This document shows, one piece after another, positions 1 through 7,375 of a stretch of 35,925 nt of DNA (within the stretch, counting starts at the first letter, position 1; every line of letters begins with the position of its first letter). The position numbers and the translations under genes are program-made. The stretch is taken from the NCBI GenBank assembly GCA_003151235.1, contig PLWZ01000045.1, forward strand, positions 1 to 35,925, written 5' to 3'. Below the pieces are notes generated by a model. The model saw only the letters and a program-made list of their open reading frames with translations. It did no database searches and was not told where the DNA came from. Origin of the DNA: Acidimicrobiaceae bacterium. GTDB taxonomy: Bacteria; Actinomycetota; Acidimicrobiia; Acidimicrobiales; RAAP-2.

Positions 1-536
1 GAAGAGCGTGATCGGCGTCGCCACCGTCGGCGGAACGAAGTCGGGCCCGGGCCAGTAGCGGCGCTTGAAGCGCTCCTCGACGGTGAGGCCGTCGTTTGGA
101 GTGACGCGATCGACGAGCGCCGACGCGGGGCCGCCGCCGATCGCGGTGCCGGTGCGGGTGTGGGTCGGGGCGCGGGAGCGGCGGCGGGGGCCGCCGGCGT
201 GCGGGTGCTGCTGATGAGCCGCGGACGTGGCGGCGGCGCGTCGGCAGGCTCCTTGTCGGCGGCGGGCCGGCTCGATTGGATCGTCCCGGCGGCCTTCTTG
301 GCCGCTTTCGCGACCTTCTTGGCCGGTGCCGGGGCGGCCTCGGGCTCCTCGGGCTGGACGGCGCGGCGGAGCCCGTCGGCGTCGGCCTTGCGTCGGACCC
401 GGTCTGCCTGGGCGTCCTCGATCGACGACGAGTGACTCTTCACACCGATGCCGAGGGACACGCAGAGGTCGAGGGCCTCCTTATTGGTTAGCCCCAGCTC
501 ACGAGCGAGCTCGTACACGCGGATTTTTGCAGCCAA
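1..536 (-). CDS. infB: Translation initiation factor IF-2, N-terminal part (runs off left edge)
   Basis: The first 50 or so residues from a TTG start at 536 form an IF2_N-type helical domain (KIRVYELARELGLTNKEALD, then a VKSHSSSIEDAQADRVRRK stretch). They are followed by the Ala/Pro/Lys-rich linker typical of actinobacterial IF-2. IF-2 places initiator tRNA on the 30S subunit, but the GTPase domains lie outside the window. The start is chosen because the domain begins exactly there; the only upstream Shine-Dalgarno-like match is a weak GAGGA about 12 bases away. The gene lies downstream of a peptide importer rather than directly after ylxR. The frame stays open to the edge, but codon bias below about position 180 favours another minus-strand frame, so this end may contain a frameshift. 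IF2_N domains occur in a few other proteins, so infB is likely rather than proven. Confidence 0.7.
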   Translation of the reverse strand, partial: MAAKIRVYELARELGLTNKEALDLCVSLGIGVKSHSSSIEDAQADRVRRKADADGLRRAVQPEEPEAAPAPAKKVAKAAKKAAGTIQSSRPAADKEPADAPPPRPRLISSTRTPAAPAAAPAPRPTPAPAPRSAAAPRRRSSIASLQTTASPSRSASSAATGPGPTSFRRRWRRRSRS

Positions 537-772
537 CTCTTCTCTTCGTCCTCGCGTTTCGTCCAGGCGTCTTCCGGCATCGGGGACCGACCCGGCGCCT
601 GGTACCGGAGGCGACCGGTCGGGTCATTCTCCCACATCACACGCCCGGGACCGGCGGCCGAGGGCCATCGCCCCAGCTTGTCCAAGCTAGCGAGCGGCAG
701 GTTCGCTCCGGGCATGCCCACGGCCCAGCGGGTACGGCCGCCTCCGAGCGTGCCGCCCGGTCGGTCGCCGGA

Positions 773-1735
773 TCAGGTCAGGCGCACCCGGGGGTCGAGG
801 ACGGCATAGAGGATGTCGACGATCGTGTTCATGACCACGATGAACACCGCAGCCAGCACGACCACGGCCGCCACCACGGGCAGGTCGTCGTTCCCGATGG
901 CGTTCAGGGCGAGCTGGCCCAGCCCGGTCAGGCCGAAGACCCGTTCGATGACGAACGCGCCGGCGAGCAGGGTGCCGACGTCGATGCCCAGCTGGGTGAT
1001 GACCGGGGTCAAAGCGGCGCGAACGCCGTGCTTGAAGACGACCGTCCGGCGGGATAGCCCCTTGGCCCGGGCGGTGCGGATGTAGTCCTCCCCCAGCACA
1101 TCGAGCAGGGACCCGCGTATGAGACGCGTGTAGACGGCCGCCTGAACGAGGGCGAGCGACAGCCAGGGCAGGATCAGGTGGTCGGCCCACTGGCCGATGG
1201 ATTGGGAGGGCGCGACATACCCGGCCGCCGGGAACCAGGTGATCCCGGCCTGGGTTAGGTAGAAGTAGAAGACCAGGAGGAACATCAGCCCGAGCACGAA
1301 GGGCGGCATCGACAAGAACGTGAGGGCGAACACGGTCCCGCCACGGTCCCGCAGCGTGCGCGGGTGGGTCGCCGACATGATCCCGATCGGGATGCCGATC
1401 AGGAGCCACAGCACGACCGCACCGAGAACCAGCGATGCGGTGACCGGGATGGCACGGGCGAGCTCGCTGTTGATCGGCACGGCGTTTTGGAAGTCGAGTC
1501 CGAAGTTCCCGTGCAGCAGCCCGTCGAGGTAGTGCCAGTACTGGTACCAGAAGCCGTGATTGAGCCCGAGCCGGATCGCGGCGTCTCTGATCTCGGCGGT
1601 CCCGGCGTCACGCCCGGCGAATCGGGCAGCGAGGTCGTTCGGGTTCCCGGCGAAGAACACCACGTAGGTCAAGAAGGTGATGATCACGAGGACGATCACC
1701 AGGTAGAAGAGGCGGCGGATGATGAGGCTGATCAC
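773..1735 (-). CDS. ABC peptide-type importer permease, OppB/DppB-like
   Basis: This is a 320-residue integral membrane permease of the binding-protein-dependent peptide/nickel class. The N-terminus starts with a hydrophobic helix (residues 8-28). Further membrane segments lie at about 98-120, 136-160, 188-204, 250-268 and 286-310. The cytoplasmic EAA loop, which contacts the ATPases, is at about 216-236 (EDYIRTARAKGLSRR). Length and layout match OppB/DppB. The start is GTG at 1735, in a four-base GTGA overlap with the stop of the preceding permease, so translation is probably coupled. It is the last gene of the importer operon, and infB begins 236 bases further on. The substrate cannot be read from the sequence; short peptides are the default for this family. 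Confidence 0.93.
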   Translation of the reverse strand: MISLIIRRLFYLVIVLVIITFLTYVVFFAGNPNDLAARFAGRDAGTAEIRDAAIRLGLNHGFWYQYWHYLDGLLHGNFGLDFQNAVPINSELARAIPVTASLVLGAVVLWLLIGIPIGIMSATHPRTLRDRGGTVFALTFLSMPPFVLGLMFLLVFYFYLTQAGITWFPAAGYVAPSQSIGQWADHLILPWLSLALVQAAVYTRLIRGSLLDVLGEDYIRTARAKGLSRRTVVFKHGVRAALTPVITQLGIDVGTLLAGAFVIERVFGLTGLGQLALNAIGNDDLPVVAAVVVLAAVFIVVMNTIVDILYAVLDPRVRLT

Positions 1736-2778
1736 GCCCGCTTCCCCTCGGAGTTGTCTTTCTCCCGGCCCGACGAGCGGGCCGACCGCTTCACCCGCTT
1801 CGTCGGGGTGATGTTCGATCGGCCGTGGCGGGGGTCGAGCGCGTCGCGCAGGCCGTCACCTAAGAGGTTGAACGCGAGCGTCGTCAAGACGAGCGCGACG
1901 CACGGGAAGACGAGGAACCACCACGCGACCGTGAACAGGTCGCCGGTCTGGGCTTCCGCGATCATGTTCCCCCACGACGCGGTCGGGGGCAGCACCCCGA
2001 GGCCGAGGAAGCTCAGCGTCGCCTCGGTCACGATGTTGATGGGGATCAAGAGGGTCGCATAGATCACCGCGAGGGCGATCAGGTTGGGCGCTATCTCGAT
2101 GAACATGATGCGCAAGTCGCTCGAGCCGAGCGCCCGGGCGGCCTCGACGAACTCGCGTTCTCGTAGCGCGATCACCTGGCCCCGCACGAGGCGCCCGATG
2201 TAGGGCCAGCTGAACATCGCGATGACGAAGATCAAGAGGTCCAGGCTCGGTCCGAAGCGGGCGACGATGGCGATCGCGAACAGAAGGATCGGGAACGACA
2301 ACAAGATGTCCATGAACCGGGCGAGGATCGAGTCGATCCAGCCGCCGTAGTAGCCGGACACGAGCCCCATGACAAGGCCGAGAACGAGCGCGACCGCCGT
2401 CGCCCCGACGCCGACCTCGAGGGAGATTCGGCTGCCGTAGATGATCCTCGACAAGACGTCGCGGCCCTGGTCGTCGGTCCCGAGCAAGAAACCGTTGTGG
2501 CCCGGGGCGACCGGTATCCCCGAGAGCGACAAGCCGCTCGTTGTGTACTGCGTGTTCGGGCCGTGGCCGATGAGCGCCGTCAACAGCGGGGCGAAGATCG
2601 CCACCAGGAACAGCAACACGATGAACCCGAGCGAGACCATTGCGACCCGGTCCTTCTTGAGCCGGCCCCAGGCCAGCCGCCACGGCGTTCGCCCCTCGTA
2701 GGCCTGCTCGGTACCCTTCGCATCCGGGTTCTGCTCTTCGATGACCTCGAGCTCGACGGCGGCTCGCAAGAGGCTCAC
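1732..2778 (-). CDS. ABC peptide-type importer permease, OppC/DppC-like
   Basis: This is the second membrane subunit, 348 residues, which would pair with the OppB-like protein to form the translocation pore. An N-terminal cytoplasmic segment precedes the first membrane helix at about 47-68. A periplasmic-side loop carries the OppC-type LLGTDDQGRDVLSRIIYGSR motif (98-117). The EAA loop lies at about 208-222 (REFVEAARALGSSDLR). The C-terminus is a basic tail of about 30 residues. I chose GTG at 2778, although the frame is open to 2880, because it gives a four-base GTGA overlap with the stop of the upstream ATPase and matches the junction style of this operon. The alternative upstream start would add 34 low-complexity Arg/Gly residues inside the neighbouring gene. 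Confidence 0.92.
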   Translation of the reverse strand: MSLLRAAVELEVIEEQNPDAKGTEQAYEGRTPWRLAWGRLKKDRVAMVSLGFIVLLFLVAIFAPLLTALIGHGPNTQYTTSGLSLSGIPVAPGHNGFLLGTDDQGRDVLSRIIYGSRISLEVGVGATAVALVLGLVMGLVSGYYGGWIDSILARFMDILLSFPILLFAIAIVARFGPSLDLLIFVIAMFSWPYIGRLVRGQVIALREREFVEAARALGSSDLRIMFIEIAPNLIALAVIYATLLIPINIVTEATLSFLGLGVLPPTASWGNMIAEAQTGDLFTVAWWFLVFPCVALVLTTLAFNLLGDGLRDALDPRHGRSNITPTKRVKRSARSSGREKDNSEGKRA

Positions 2779-3893
2779 TGATCGACCCCCTCCGTTGCGC
2801 CCACCGCCGCCTCGGGTGCCGGCACAGCGTCCCTCGACGCGTTCGCGAGCGTCTCGCCGGGGTTCACCGGGAAGTGGCACGCGGTCAGATGACCGATCGG
2901 GTCACCCGTCTTGTGCTCGAGCGGTGGCTCCTCGGTTGCACAGATCGCCTGGGCCTTCGGGCACCTCGGGTGGAACCGGCAGCCCGACGGCGGGTTGACG
3001 GGAGACGGCACGTCCCCCGTGAGGATGACCCGCTCCCTGCGGGCGGTCCGGAACGCCTGGTCGGCCACCGGGACCGCCGAGAGCAGCGACGCGGTGTACG
3101 GGTGTCTCGAGTTTGAGTAGATCTCCTCGACCGGGCCGGTCTCGACCAGCTTGCCCAGGTACATCACGGCGATCCTGTCGCTCACGTGGCGCACCACCGA
3201 CAGGTCGTGGGCGATGAAGACGTAGGTGAGCATGAACTCGTCCTGGAGATCCTCCAAGAGGTTGATGATCTGGGCCTGGATCGAGACGTCGAGTGCAGAG
3301 ACGGGTTCGTCGCAAACGATGAGGTCCGGCCGGAGAGCCAGGGCCCGAGCGATGCCGATGCGTTGGCGCTGGCCACCCGAGAACTCCGAAGGGAACCGGT
3401 TGAAGTGCTCGGGGCTGAGGCCGACCCGGGCCATGAGCTCTTGGACCTGGCGCTTCACCTCGGCCCGGGACATCTTCTCGTGCACCGAGAACGGGTCGGA
3501 CAAGATCGACCCGACCCGGCGCCTCGGGTTGAGCGACCCGTAGGGGTCCTGGAACACCATCTGCACTGACTTTCGGATGGGCCGCATCTGGCGCCGATTG
3601 AGCGCGGTGATGTCCTGGCCCCTGAAACGGACGTGCCCGGAGGTGACCGGATGCAGCGCGGTTATGAGACGGGCGAGGGTCGACTTGCCGCACCCGCTCT
3701 CCCCGACAAGCCCGAGGGTCTCACCCACCTTCAAGGAGAAGCTCACCCCGTCGACGGCCCGCACCTGGGCATGGGTGCGGTCGATCAGCGCGCCGCTGCG
3801 AACCGGGAAGTGCTTGACGACGTCGTCGACCTCGAGGAGCACCTGTGCGTCGGTGGCGTCGACCGCCAGATCGCCCTGGGTCGACGTGCTCAC
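2775..3893 (-). CDS. ABC peptide-type importer ATPase, OppF/DppF-like
   Basis: This is a 372-residue ATP-binding subunit that would power the importer at the inner face of the membrane. The Walker A motif is GLVGESGCGKST (61-72). The Q-loop region is QMVFQDPYGSLNP (111-123), the ABC signature FSGGQRQR (171-178) and Walker B LIVCDEP (191-197) with Glu196, and the H-loop is His229. The C-terminal oligopeptide-transporter extension is present, with its cysteine-bearing CRFHPRCPKAQAIC stretch. The tail past about 345 is Ala-rich and probably disordered. The start is GTG at 3893, in a GTGA overlap with the stop of the OppD-like gene. All motifs needed for ATP hydrolysis are intact. Confidence 0.94.
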   Translation of the reverse strand: MSTSTQGDLAVDATDAQVLLEVDDVVKHFPVRSGALIDRTHAQVRAVDGVSFSLKVGETLGLVGESGCGKSTLARLITALHPVTSGHVRFRGQDITALNRRQMRPIRKSVQMVFQDPYGSLNPRRRVGSILSDPFSVHEKMSRAEVKRQVQELMARVGLSPEHFNRFPSEFSGGQRQRIGIARALALRPDLIVCDEPVSALDVSIQAQIINLLEDLQDEFMLTYVFIAHDLSVVRHVSDRIAVMYLGKLVETGPVEEIYSNSRHPYTASLLSAVPVADQAFRTARRERVILTGDVPSPVNPPSGCRFHPRCPKAQAICATEEPPLEHKTGDPIGHLTACHFPVNPGETLANASRDAVPAPEAAVGATEGVDQ

Positions 3894-4921
3894 GGCTCAA
3901 CCCCACCCACCGCGGCCTCGGCCGGCGTTGCTTGCGCATCGTGCGCCGGGAGCCCGACCGCGTCGGAAGGCAGGACACAGGCGGAGAGGTGACCCGGGCT
4001 GGTGCCGACCGGCTTCAGCGGCGGGGGTGCGACCAGGCACTCGTCGTGGGCCTGCGGGCACCTGGGGGCGAAGGGGCACGCCTGGATCTGACGCATGAGC
4101 GAGGGCGGGTAGCCCTTGATCGGCAGGAGCCGACCCATCCGTCCCGAGTACGACGGAATCGACTGCAAGAGACCCTGCGTGTACGGATGGTGCGGCTCGA
4201 TGAAGGCGGCCCGCACGTCGGCGCGTTCCATCGGGCGCCCCCCGTACATGATCACCACGTCATCGGCGACGTCGGCCACGATGCCGAGGTCGTGAGTGAT
4301 CAGGATCACTGCGGTCTGGAAGTCCTTACGCATCCGGCCGAGCAGTTCCAGGATCTGGGCCTGCACCGTGACATCGAGGGCGGTCGTCGGCTCGTCGGCG
4401 ATGATGAGCTTGGGCTCGAGGGCGAGCGCCATCGCGATCATCACCCGCTGGCGCATGCCTCCCGAGAACTGGTGCGGGTAGTCACGCACCCGCTTCTTCG
4501 GTTCGGGGATGCCGACGAGGCCGAGCAGTTCGACCGCGCGCTCGAGCGCGGCCTTGCGGTTCATCTGGGCGTGGGTCTCCATGACCTCGGCGATCTGCGC
4601 GCCGACCCGGTACAGCGGATGGAGGCTCGTCAGCGGGTCCTGGAAGATCAACGAGACCGTCCGACCCCGGATGTGGCGGAGCTCGTCCTCACTCATCGTG
4701 AGGAGGTCGGCTCCTTCGAGGAGCGCCTCGCCGGTCACGGTCGCACCGGGGGCGAGACCCATGATCGCCTGGGTGGAGACGGACTTGCCCGACCCCGACT
4801 CGCCCACGATCCCGAGTGTCTGGCCCGGCTCCACCGAGAACGACATGCCCTGAACTGCGTAGACGGTGCCGTCGTCGGTGTCGAAGGAGACGCGGAGGTC
4901 ACGCACATCGAGCAAGGCCAT
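3890..4921 (-). CDS. ABC peptide-type importer ATPase, OppD/DppD-like
   Basis: This is the partner ATPase, 343 residues. Walker A is GESGSGKS (40-47), the signature FSGGMRQR (152-159), Walker B LIIADEP (172-178) and the H-loop His210. The C-terminal oligopeptide-transporter domain has the [14 protein letters not shown] cysteine pattern at about 282-295. I start it at ATG 4921, with an AGGGG ribosome site about ten bases upstream, because the OppD family starts right before the first beta strand ([12 protein letters not shown]). The frame is open to 5041, but the extra residues would overlap the upstream terminator. It is the first of four overlapping genes (ATPase, ATPase, permease, permease). 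It is separated from the binding-protein gene by a strong hairpin, so it is probably expressed by read-through at a lower level. Confidence 0.93.
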   Translation of the reverse strand: MALLDVRDLRVSFDTDDGTVYAVQGMSFSVEPGQTLGIVGESGSGKSVSTQAIMGLAPGATVTGEALLEGADLLTMSEDELRHIRGRTVSLIFQDPLTSLHPLYRVGAQIAEVMETHAQMNRKAALERAVELLGLVGIPEPKKRVRDYPHQFSGGMRQRVMIAMALALEPKLIIADEPTTALDVTVQAQILELLGRMRKDFQTAVILITHDLGIVADVADDVVIMYGGRPMERADVRAAFIEPHHPYTQGLLQSIPSYSGRMGRLLPIKGYPPSLMRQIQACPFAPRCPQAHDECLVAPPPLKPVGTSPGHLSACVLPSDAVGLPAHDAQATPAEAAVGGVEP

Positions 4922-4992
4922 TGTCAGGTGCCCCTGGCGGTCAACGCGATCCCCTCCAACTGTGAACAGAACGAATCTGCCCAACGCTCCAC

Positions 4993-5041
4993 AAAAGTGA
5001 CAGCGCCCCGGCCGACAATACGTCGACCGGGGCGCAATCAC
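4993..5041 (-). terminator. Intrinsic terminator/attenuator between binding protein and importer ATPase
   Basis: A nine-base perfect stem (GCGCCCCGG at 5003-5011 with CCGGGGCGC at 5027-5035) is capped by an inner CGAC/GTCG stem. It is extended outward by a GTGA/TCAC pairing at 4997-5000 and 5038-5041. On the minus strand the hairpin is followed at once by TTTT (4996-4993). It begins 18 bases after the binding-protein stop. This is the classic arrangement for making more binding protein than membrane complex, with partial read-through into the ATPase and permease genes. Confidence 0.85.
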
Positions 5042-5059
5042 ACAGCGGAGCGGGTGTAG

Positions 5060-6862
5060 CTAGGACTTCACCCAGAGGTTGGTCGGGTCGAACCCACCGA
5101 TGAACGGGAGGTAGATCGCGTGCTCGACGGTCGATCCGATGAACTGCGGCAGCGCCTGATCGAGCAACGGTACCCATGCCGGGTCGTTGGTCATCAGGTA
5201 GCTGTCGGCCTTGGCCCAGTTGGTCGCGGCGACCTTCAGGCTGGCCGTGTCCTCGGCGGCGTCGATGTACTTGTCGACCGTGGCGTTGTTGTAGTCGCCG
5301 TAGTCCGTCGAGCCGGCGGCGTAGCCGCGGCCGTCGAACAGCGGGCTGAAGTACGTCGCCGCGCCGTTACCGACCCAGTCCGGGAACCATGCCCCGAAGG
5401 CGAGGTCCCACTTGGCGTGGGCCGACGGCGTCTCGAGGAAGTCGAAGTACGCGCCCTGGCTCGGCTGCTCGTTGAGCTTGAGGGTCACGCCACCCTTGGC
5501 CATGTCGGCCTGCAGCGCGACGGCCTGGGCGGGCATGGGCGGGTTGTTGGCATACGCCAGGGTCAACTTCAACCCGTGCGGGTAGCCAGCCGCCGCCAGC
5601 ATCGACTTGCACTTCGCCGGGTTACCCGTGTTGTTGGGCGTCGGGTACGGGTCGATCTTGTTGTACCCGATGGACATGGCCGACGGCAGGACCTGGTTGA
5701 TGGCCTGGTTGATGGCCGGTCCGCCCGTCACCTGGACGAGGTGCTGCTTGTTCACGCAGTACTGGAGCGCCTTACGCACGGCCGGCTTGGCCAGCGCGCC
5801 GCCCTGGGTCGTGCTCTTCACGTCGAACACCAGGTAGGTGAGACCGCCGAAGAAGTCGGCTGCGAAGTCCGGGTTGTGGGAAGCCACGAGGCCGGGCACC
5901 TGGGCCGTCGGCACCGTCGTGTCCCATTCCATGTCCGCTTGACCGGTCTGGAGCTGCTGCTGGACGGCGGTCGCCGACTCACCCAGCGTCACGGACACGG
6001 CGTCGAAGTACTGGTGACGGATGGTGTCGGTGCTCGCCTTCCAGGCCGGGTTCTTGACCAGCGCGTAGCTCTGGTTGGGCGTGTATGAGGTGATCGTGTA
6101 CGGACCGTCGGAGATGAAGTTCTCTTCCTCGGTGACCGAAGCCGGCACGTACTGGTTGATCTCAACCGGGACCGGCGAGCTCATCGGGAGGGCCATCACG
6201 TTCAGGAAGGTGCTCGACGGGTGGAGCAAGGTGAACACGATCGTCGACGAGTTCGGTGTCGCGATCCCGCTAATCTGGTGCGAGCTCATGAAGCTGTTGA
6301 GCGCCGTCACCTGGTCGGCCGGCGAGGTCGGGACGGTCAACGCCTCGAAGGCCGTGCAGTAGGACTTCATCCCGGCGATTGCGCCTGTCCAGTAGGCGAT
6401 GGGGGGTGCGCCTTGGATCGGGTTGCACAACCGTTTGATGCCGTTCTCCTCGTCGGTGGAGGTCACCTGGCGCGGGCCCGACGGCGCGTCCCAGTCCACT
6501 CCCTGCTTGATGGTGAACGTGTAGGTCAATCCGTCCGCGCTGACCTTGTAGGTCGCGATGTCCGGAACGGGCTGGGCGATGTCGGCGGCCGTGTAACCGG
6601 CCTTGTACGAGACGAGCTGACGGCTCACCATGCGAAGCATCTCGTAGGTGGTCGTGTAATAGGCGCAGCACGTGTCGAGGTGGTCGACGTCGCCGCTGCC
6701 CACGATCTTGAGGGTCCCGCCGGTGACCGGCGCGGAGTTACCGACCTTGGGGAGGATGTTGCCCCCGGAGCTGGCGGCGCTGGCCATCATTGCGCCGAGT
6801 GACAGGCTGATCGTGGCCATCACCATTGTGGCCACCACGGCTATCCGGAACTTTCCCCTCAT
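5060..6862 (-). CDS. Extracellular peptide-binding protein of the ABC importer (SBP family 5)
   Basis: This is a 600-residue solute-binding protein that would capture peptides or similar ligands outside the membrane and deliver them to the permeases. Residues 1-29 form a Sec signal (MRGKFR, a hydrophobic core, then a predicted ASA cleavage site). The mature part starts with a Ser/Gly linker and then GGTLKIVGSGDVDHLD, the usual entry to the SBP_bac_5 fold. The end of the family fold (WVPLLDQALPQFIG) is also visible. The start is ATG 6862 with a GGAGGA ribosome site five bases upstream. Unlike most Gram-positive binding proteins, it has no lipobox cysteine at the signal-peptide end, so it is either held by the C-region of an uncleaved signal, by protein contacts, or released. 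A terminator follows the gene and the transporter genes come next. Confidence 0.92.
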   Translation of the reverse strand: MRGKFRIAVVATMVMATISLSLGAMMASAASSGGNILPKVGNSAPVTGGTLKIVGSGDVDHLDTCCAYYTTTYEMLRMVSRQLVSYKAGYTAADIAQPVPDIATYKVSADGLTYTFTIKQGVDWDAPSGPRQVTSTDEENGIKRLCNPIQGAPPIAYWTGAIAGMKSYCTAFEALTVPTSPADQVTALNSFMSSHQISGIATPNSSTIVFTLLHPSSTFLNVMALPMSSPVPVEINQYVPASVTEEENFISDGPYTITSYTPNQSYALVKNPAWKASTDTIRHQYFDAVSVTLGESATAVQQQLQTGQADMEWDTTVPTAQVPGLVASHNPDFAADFFGGLTYLVFDVKSTTQGGALAKPAVRKALQYCVNKQHLVQVTGGPAINQAINQVLPSAMSIGYNKIDPYPTPNNTGNPAKCKSMLAAAGYPHGLKLTLAYANNPPMPAQAVALQADMAKGGVTLKLNEQPSQGAYFDFLETPSAHAKWDLAFGAWFPDWVGNGAATYFSPLFDGRGYAAGSTDYGDYNNATVDKYIDAAEDTASLKVAATNWAKADSYLMTNDPAWVPLLDQALPQFIGSTVEHAIYLPFIGGFDPTNLWVKS

Positions 6863-6874
6863 TGGCTTCCTCCA

Positions 6875-7102
6875 AAATTTGGTCCTCAGGGGACCATACG
6901 GTTCGCTTGCGAGCCCCCTGATCGGGCGCGCAAGTGAGGGTCAGTCTGCCCCAACCAGGGTCAATGTGCCAATAGCTTGACCTTTGTGTCGAACTGGTGT
7001 CATAAGGGGTAGGACCAGGGGCCACTTGTCACCCGCCGATATCTTGCGAGCCAGGCGTGCGGGGCACGAAGTCCTGGTCGCGGTCGACCACTGTGGGTGC
7101 TC
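6875..7102 (-). promoter_or_regulatory. Leader/regulatory region upstream of the importer operon
   Basis: This gap between ylxR and the binding-protein gene must hold the importer promoter. Two copies of AGGGTCA (plus-strand reading) lie at 6937-6943 and 6957-6963, exactly 20 bases apart. A small inverted repeat, GGTCC-TCAGG-GGACC, lies at 6881-6895 just upstream of the ribosome site. I could not identify a convincing -35/-10 pair. The repeats are seen directly; a regulatory role is inference. Confidence 0.35.
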
Positions 7103-7375
7103 TCAGGTGGGTTTCGTCTGATCGGCCCAGAACACGGCGAGGCGTTCCCGAAGGCCGTCGTTCGCTTCGGGACTGATGTCCGCGTGCAGGGCCCGCCCGA
7201 ACGAGCTCCGCTCGACGGCCGTTTCGAAGCAGTCCTTGTTTCGAGCACACAACCACGCTCCCCGGCCGGGGCCGTGCCCGATCACGAGCGCGCCGTCGTC
7301 GGAAAGCGCCGTGCGGACGAGTTGTGACTGCTCGGCCCGCTTTCGACAGGCGATGCAGGTCCGGAGAGGCGTTAT
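7103..7375 (-). CDS. ylxR: YlxR-family RNA-binding protein, apparent AUA start
   Basis: This is a 90-residue protein of the YlxR/DUF448 family, which is found between nusA and infB in many bacteria. The family signature is clear: LRTCIACRKR near the N-terminus (Cys7, Cys10 counted from the AUA), then GPGRGAWLC and an ERSSFGRAL stretch around 56-64. No ATG, GTG or TTG exists in this frame between the upstream in-frame stop near 7475 and the Cys motif; the first is a GTG at 7285, after the conserved core has begun. The best start is ATA at 7375-7373, which overlaps the nusA TAA as ATAA. That is exactly what a G-to-A change would make of the usual ATGA junction. Translation may be weak, or the base may be a sequencing or assembly error. 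Confidence 0.8.
   Translation of the reverse strand: MTPLRTCIACRKRAEQSQLVRTALSDDGALVIGHGPGRGAWLCARNKDCFETAVERSSFGRALHADISPEANDGLRERLAVFWADQTKPT

Noticed and set aside
2..58. A plus-strand fragment ending in a TAG at 56-58, with G/C third positions.
   Set aside because: Its third positions coincide with those of a minus frame that stays coding-like much further, so the signal is better assigned to the minus strand.
488..721. A 77-codon minus frame between the permease and infB.
   Set aside because: It overlaps the infB start out of phase, has no ribosome site or motif, and is probably a chance opening in the leader.
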